In this document: positions 59,227-64,000 of the stretch, piece after piece
How the letters are laid out: each line of letters begins with the position of its first letter
Position numbering within the stretch: position 1 is the stretch's first letter
Assembly: GCF_017301735.1 (NCBI RefSeq)
Contig: NZ_CP071090.1
Location: 11,391,001-11,455,000, forward strand
From: Pyxidicoccus parkwaysis
Lineage (GTDB): Bacteria; Myxococcota; Myxococcia; Myxococcales; Myxococcaceae
DNA length: 64,000 bases
Direction: 5' to 3'
Notes under the pieces: model-generated
Told to the model about the DNA's origin: nothing
Seen by the model: the letters and a program-made list of their open reading frames with translations, nothing else
The model's database searches: none
Program-made: the position numbers and the translations under genes

Positions 59227-59255
59227 CCGGGAGCCTCTTCGCGGGAGGCTCCCGG
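59227..59255 (-). terminator. Hairpin terminator after msrA
   Basis: Arms CCGGGAGCCTC (59227-59237) and GAGGCTCCCGG (59245-59255) pair perfectly around a 7-base loop. On the minus strand it follows the msrA stop by 13 bases and is followed by TGTTT, fitting a rho-independent terminator. Confidence 0.75.
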
Positions 59256-59268
59256 GATGCAACACGAC

Positions 59269-59925
<657 letters not shown>

Positions 59926-60051
59926 GCCCACAGGAATAGCGACCTCGGGGCCCGGTTTCACCCCCAGAAGGAGCAGCCGGCCGGGCGGCGGGTGGAAGGC
60001 CCGTCCCGACGGTGGGCCGCCCTGTGTCCCTCGACTACGGTGTCCCCCCAC

Positions 60052-61686
60052 ATGCGTACACGACTGACCGCCGCCCTCCTGTGTGTCCTCCCCTCCCTGA
60101 CCTTCGCCGCCGCCGCGAAGGACGCGCGCTGCCAGGGCACCCCCAAGGCCCGCGCCGCTCGCTTCTCGGAAGCCGCCATGAAGGGCACCCCCGCCGCCGA
60201 GCGCTATGCCGCCTACGTCCAGGCCTGCGCCCTGGACGAGGTGGTGGAGCTGACGAAGCAGCTCGTCCGCTTCAAGACGGTGAGCAGCGAGGTGCCCGCC
60301 GCGAAGAGCCCCGCCATCGCCGACATGGGCCGCTTCCTGCAGAAGTGGGCGAAGGCGCACGGCATGACGTACCGCGCCGTGGGCACCAACGACGTCTTCG
60401 AGCTGTCCTGGGGCGAGGGCGCGCCGAGCCTGGGCCTCGTCTTCCACGGCGACGTGGTGCCCGCGCCCGTGCACGAGTGGAAGAAGCCTCCCTTCGAGCC
60501 CTACGTCCAGGACGGCCGCCTCTACGGGCGCGGCGTGGAGGACGACAAGGGGCCGCTGGCGCAGGCGCTGGTGGCGCTCGACTTCGCGCGGCAGCTGGGG
60601 CTGAAGCCGCAGGGCCGCGTGCTGGTCATCGTCGGCAACGGCGAGGAGAGCGACTGGACGGGCATGCAGAAGTACACGTCCACCGAGCCCAAGGCCGCGC
60701 ACACCATCTCCGTGGACTCCAACTACCCCGTGGTGGCCGCGCAGTCCGGCTTCGTCGCCTGGAGCCTGGAGGCGCCCGTCGGTGAGGCCGTGAAGGACGC
60801 GAAGGCCACGCTGCGCGCGGTGGACGTCACCGGCGGCGAGTTCCTCACGCAGGTGCCCGGCGCCGCCACGCTGAAGCTCATGCCCTCCACGGGCCGCACC
60901 GCCGAGCAGGCGCTGGCGGACGTGCAGGCCGCCGTCTCCGCGGAGAAGGGCGCGCGCGCCACGCTGGAGGCGGACGTGAAGCGCGACGGGGACAGCGTGG
61001 TGCTCACCACGCACGGCAAGGCGGTGCATGCGTCCATCGCCGACGAGGGGCACAACGCGATGTGGGACCTCGCTGCCGTGGCCTCGCGCCTGCCGCTCGA
61101 GGACAACGGCATCGCGGCGATGCTGCGCGTGGTGGCCCGCCGCTTCGACGGGGACCACTACGGGCAGAAGCTGGGTGTGGCGTACAAGGACGACGGCCTG
61201 ATGGGTCCGCTCATCGCCGCGCCCACGGTGCTGCGCGTGAAGGACGGCGTCGTCACCCTGGGCGTCAACATGCGCCGGCCGCGGGGGCAGGACGCCGCGA
61301 CGTTCAACGCCGCGCTCGACAAGGCGACGAAGCGGGTGGGCGAGGACTCGGGTGGGCGCGTGAAGGAGGACACCAAGGCCCGCTACGTGGGCGACGCGCA
61401 CGTGGCGGACACGTCCGGCACGCTCGTCACCACGCTGCTCGACATCTACAAGCGCCACAAGAATGCCCCGGACGTGAAGCCCGGCTCGGTGCGCGGCGGC
61501 ACCTACGCGCGCCTGTTCCCCAGGGGCGTGGACTTCGGGCCCGGCTTCCCCGGTGAGCTGTACACGGGCCATGCACCGGATGAGTCCATCTCCCTGGAGA
61601 GCCTCGACGCCGGCACGCGCATGCTCGCCGAAGCCGTGCAGGCGCTGGCGCTGACGCCGCAGGCGGCCGAGCCCGCGACGAAGTAG
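60052..61686 (+). CDS. Exported M20-family metallopeptidase
   Basis: 544 residues from ATG 60052. A signal peptide ([14 protein letters not shown]) is followed by an about 60-residue helical N-terminal extension. Catalytic domain: [15 protein letters not shown] (His and Asp), [15 protein letters not shown] (bridging Asp), VGNGEESDW (catalytic Glu). The dimerisation/lid domain (about 250-400) and C-terminal His in [10 protein letters not shown] complete the pattern of dipeptidase-type M20 enzymes. Mature length is somewhat longer than usual (PepV-like). It would cleave dipeptides or similar in the periplasm and fits the proteolytic theme of the region. Its 3' end abuts that of the sensor kinase. 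Confidence 0.9.
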   Translation: MRTRLTAALLCVLPSLTFAAAAKDARCQGTPKARAARFSEAAMKGTPAAERYAAYVQACALDEVVELTKQLVRFKTVSSEVPAAKSPAIADMGRFLQKWAKAHGMTYRAVGTNDVFELSWGEGAPSLGLVFHGDVVPAPVHEWKKPPFEPYVQDGRLYGRGVEDDKGPLAQALVALDFARQLGLKPQGRVLVIVGNGEESDWTGMQKYTSTEPKAAHTISVDSNYPVVAAQSGFVAWSLEAPVGEAVKDAKATLRAVDVTGGEFLTQVPGAATLKLMPSTGRTAEQALADVQAAVSAEKGARATLEADVKRDGDSVVLTTHGKAVHASIADEGHNAMWDLAAVASRLPLEDNGIAAMLRVVARRFDGDHYGQKLGVAYKDDGLMGPLIAAPTVLRVKDGVVTLGVNMRRPRGQDAATFNAALDKATKRVGEDSGGRVKEDTKARYVGDAHVADTSGTLVTTLLDIYKRHKNAPDVKPGSVRGGTYARLFPRGVDFGPGFPGELYTGHAPDESISLESLDAGTRMLAEAVQALALTPQAAEPATK

Positions 61687-61689
61687 GCC

Positions 61690-63732
61690 TCACACGCTCG
61701 GGGGCACGCGCGGCCAGTACACCGTGAAGGTGGTGCCCTCCTCCGCCGTGGAGCGCACCTCCACGCGGCCCCCGTGCACGCCGGCAATCTGGCTGACGAT
61801 GTAGAGCCCCAGCCCCAGGCTGCGCTTCTGCTTCTCCGCGTCCCTCGGGCCCGGGTGCATCTTGAACGGGTCGAAGATGCGCGCCCGCAGCTCGGCCGGA
61901 ATCGGCTCGCCGAGGTTGTGCACCTGCAGCACCACCTCGTCGGGCTCGCCGCGCACCACCGTGCGCACCGGCGCTCCCTCCTGCCCGTGCTGAATCGCGT
62001 TGGCCACCAGGTTGCCCAGCACCTGGGACACGCGGTCCGGGTCCCACTGCCCCCAGGTGTCGCCATGTGCCTCGAAGACGAGCTGCCGCTCCGGGTGGCT
62101 GACCTGGAGCTCCTCCAGCGTCGCCTGGCACACCTCGGCCAGGTTCATCCGCTGGCGCGACACCGGAATCCCTCCGCCCAGCCGGCTGCGCGCGAAGTCG
62201 AGGATGTCGTTGATCATCCTCCCCATGCGCGCCGTGGCCTTGCGGATGCGGTCCACCGCGCGCCGCTCCGGCGGGCCCCAGCCCTCCGCGCGCGAGAGCT
62301 GGAACGCCGACGCGTTGATGGCGTTGAGCGGGTTGCGCAAGTCATGCCCCAATACAGCGAGGAGCTGCTCGCGGAAGTCCACCGCGCGCTGGAGCGTGGC
62401 CTCCGCCTGCTTGTGCTCGGTGATGTCCACCACGGTGCAGCCCAGGCCCAGCAGCTCACCCATGTCCGTGCGCACCGGGTAGACGCTGGCCTGCCACGTG
62501 CGGCCGCCGCCCCGGGACGCGGACGGGGACAGGACGAACTCGAACGAGCGCACCGGCTCGCCCGTCTCCAGCGCGCGGTGGAGGATGGGCTCGATGAGGT
62601 CCACAATCACCTTCGGCTGGATGTCGCGGAACGTGCGGCCCACGTGGTCGGCCACGGGGACGCCGTTGAGGTCCGCCATGGCCTGGTTGAGGCGCATGTA
62701 GCGCAGCTCCGTGTCCATGAAGGCGATGCCCATGGGCGTGGCGGACAAGAGCGCGTTGAGCTGCGCGAGCGAGCGCTGTGCCTCCACGCGCGCGCTGCGC
62801 TCATCCGCCTGGAGCCGGGCCTGGACCAGGTACGCCGTGGCCCGCTGGGTGATGCTGCGGAACAGCAGCGTGTCCGGGTCCGAGAAGAGGAAGGCGGTGC
62901 GCGAGCCCATGTACGCCACGCCCAGCAGCCGCTCGTCCTCCAGCATGGGCACGCCGTAGACGGCGCGCAGGCCCGGTTCCTTCAGGGCCGGCATCACCAC
63001 GCGCGGGTCCGTGGCGGCCGAGCGCAGGGCCTGCGGCTTGCGCGTGGTGGCCACCTGGCCCATGAAGCCCTCGTCCAGCCGCAGGGCGGTGCCGACGGCC
63101 ACGTCCGCCGCCAGCCCCACCGCGGCGCGCACCACCAGCTGGCTGCCCTCCAGCATCATCACCGCCGCCGAGTCCACCGCGAGCGCCGACTCCATCAGCA
63201 CGTTGAGCAGCCGCATCAGCAGCGCGTCCACGCTGGGGTTGTCCAGCGTGGCCTGCGTCATCCGGTCCAACGCCTGGAGGATGCGCTGACGGGCCTGTGA
63301 GAAACACGTCATGGTGCGCGTGACGACGCGGTCCACCGCCTCGTCCAGCCGCTCCAGTTCGCCCGGCGCCAACCCACGCGGCTCCGCCTCCAGCCGCCGG
63401 AGGATGCACTTGCGCAGGAGCGCGTACTCGGCCGCCACCTCGCCCAAGTCGAAGCCCTGGTCCAGCCGTATCACCGCGTGCTCGTCCCAGAGGGCGGTGC
63501 CCAGGCCCTCGGGGCCGTGCTCGATGACCTCGGCCAACGCGAGGAGCAACTCCGGCATGTGGTCCAGCAGCCAGGTGTGGCGCTCCGCGTGGTCCGCGTG
63601 CAGCGCGTGCATGCTCTGCTCCCAGTCGGACAGCAGTGCCGAGCGGTGCTCACGCAGGAACTCCGCGGCCCGGAGCGTCCTCGCCCCACCGGGCTCCTCT
63701 CTCGTCACGGAGCGTGATTCCGGCTCCAGCAT
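61690..63732 (-). CDS. Hybrid-free sensor histidine kinase (RsbRD-like, GAF, PAS, HisKA, HATPase)
   Basis: 680 residues from ATG 63732, chosen for the GGGAGGTCGG site upstream. Order: helical RsbRD-like N-terminal domain (about 20-165, WEQSMHALHADHAERHTWLLDHMPELLLALAEVIE), GAF (about 165-310, AVGLAADVAVGTALRLDEGFMGQVA), PAS (about 320-435, ATPMGIAFMDTELRYMRLNQAMADLNG), HisKA with phospho-acceptor His in LLAVLGHDLRNPLNAINAS, and HATPase with NLVANAIQHGQEGAP, a G-box LGLGLYIVSQIAGVHGG. No membrane segments are seen, so it is a soluble sensor. No response regulator is next to it. Confidence 0.93.
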   Translation of the reverse strand: MLEPESRSVTREEPGGARTLRAAEFLREHRSALLSDWEQSMHALHADHAERHTWLLDHMPELLLALAEVIEHGPEGLGTALWDEHAVIRLDQGFDLGEVAAEYALLRKCILRRLEAEPRGLAPGELERLDEAVDRVVTRTMTCFSQARQRILQALDRMTQATLDNPSVDALLMRLLNVLMESALAVDSAAVMMLEGSQLVVRAAVGLAADVAVGTALRLDEGFMGQVATTRKPQALRSAATDPRVVMPALKEPGLRAVYGVPMLEDERLLGVAYMGSRTAFLFSDPDTLLFRSITQRATAYLVQARLQADERSARVEAQRSLAQLNALLSATPMGIAFMDTELRYMRLNQAMADLNGVPVADHVGRTFRDIQPKVIVDLIEPILHRALETGEPVRSFEFVLSPSASRGGGRTWQASVYPVRTDMGELLGLGCTVVDITEHKQAEATLQRAVDFREQLLAVLGHDLRNPLNAINASAFQLSRAEGWGPPERRAVDRIRKATARMGRMINDILDFARSRLGGGIPVSRQRMNLAEVCQATLEELQVSHPERQLVFEAHGDTWGQWDPDRVSQVLGNLVANAIQHGQEGAPVRTVVRGEPDEVVLQVHNLGEPIPAELRARIFDPFKMHPGPRDAEKQKRSLGLGLYIVSQIAGVHGGRVEVRSTAEEGTTFTVYWPRVPPSV

Positions 63733-63931
63733 CGCCGACCTCCCGAGGCCCTGCCCGCCCTCGCCACTCCGCCTCAATGTTGGGCACGCCCTGACGCTCG
63801 TGCCTTGCCCTCACGTCTCAGTGAAGGCGCACTCCCGGGCGCCACGTCGCGCCGCCGCCGCCCGGGCCCCCGGCACTGCGCCCGCCGGGGCTGGCTGCCG
63901 CTCCCCGCGGGGCGAGGCGTCCGTGGGGATG

Positions 63932-63945
63932 TGTACCTTCGTACA
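63932..63945. promoter_or_regulatory. Short dyad near the window end
   Basis: TGTAC (63932-63936) and GTACA (63941-63945) form a perfect inverted repeat around CTTC, in a gene-free stretch between the sensor kinase start and the window end. It could be a regulator binding site for the kinase gene or for a gene beyond the window; nothing else in 63733-64000 is recognisable. Confidence 0.3.
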
Positions 63946-64000
63946 AGCATCACCTCGTCCACCCGCTGGCGCCCGGCTCATGCGACGTCCCTGCTGTGGG

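Noticed and set aside
63774-63962. Short minus-strand ORF near the window end
   Set aside because: Arg-rich, no ribosome site and no similarity to any known pattern; a chance open frame.

Overview
The window is high-GC DNA from a myxobacterium, most likely a member of the Myxococcaceae (Myxococcus, Corallococcus or Pyxidicoccus type). The assignment rests on strong G/C preference at third codon positions, many small lipoproteins, a secreted trypsin-like protease with a MYXO-CTERM-like tail, a Ser/Thr kinase paired with a DUF2381 (TIGR02268) protein, a DUF2169/TIGR02270/DUF4150 type VI cargo cassette, and several families typical of this group. No rRNA, tRNA or CRISPR locus was recognised.

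Layout. 1-9.8 kb: a cut-off gene, two small genes that could be a lipoprotein and its partner, an M3 oligopeptidase lipoprotein, a CheR-like methyltransferase carrying a 27-bp in-frame minisatellite, small secreted proteins, the MYXO-CTERM protease, a YciI protein and a dense block of tandem repeats. 9.8-17.3 kb: membrane and secreted proteins (DUF1361, S37 peptidase), two very basic small proteins, a zinc-ribbon protein, DUF2267, a HAD 5'-nucleotidase and a CPBP-type membrane protease. 17.4-20.3 kb: nrfH-nrfA (respiratory nitrite ammonification) and a START-domain protein. 20.4-29.8 kb: TetR, YwiC-like and DksA/TraR-like genes, the kinase/DUF2381 pair, a frameshifted gene, a small HTH gene translationally coupled to map, an EamA transporter and a DUF2917 gene. 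30-46.9 kb: a MocR regulator, two serine hydrolases, OmpA, metallophosphoesterase, cupin, thioesterase, methyltransferase, an HxlR/QorB divergent pair, a CTP-synthase-like amidotransferase, DUF962, a tyrosine phosphatase and YebC. 46.9-54.4 kb: a lower-GC type VI secretion cargo operon, all on the minus strand, next to an IS3-family element. 54.4-64 kb: a very large GH3 glycosidase with three discoidin domains, msrA, an M20 peptidase and a GAF/PAS histidine kinase.

How genes work together. nrfH and nrfA form an electron-delivery plus catalytic pair. The HxlR repressor and the quinone-oxidoreductase-like gene share a divergent promoter with clear inverted repeats; the MocR regulator likewise faces the DUF2917/EamA genes across a long dyad. 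The type VI operon runs from a TIGR02270 protein through DUF2169 (cargo adaptor), a degenerate ketosynthase-like protein and a PAAR-like DUF4150 protein to a small putative PD-(D/E)xK nuclease, and ends with a DUF3396 immunity gene.

The most unusual theme is tandem duplication at gene 3' ends. At four separate places (about 13-148, 7995-8279, 9313-9480 and 22826-22932) the tail of a gene, including its stop-codon region, is repeated downstream in clean tandem copies. Next to one of these lies a seven-copy, 65-bp-period array built around a 22-bp near-palindrome that also occurs singly at 20695 and 33704. In-frame repeat expansions also occur inside genes (CheR, protease signal region, CPBP N-terminus, the protein at 40864-42180).
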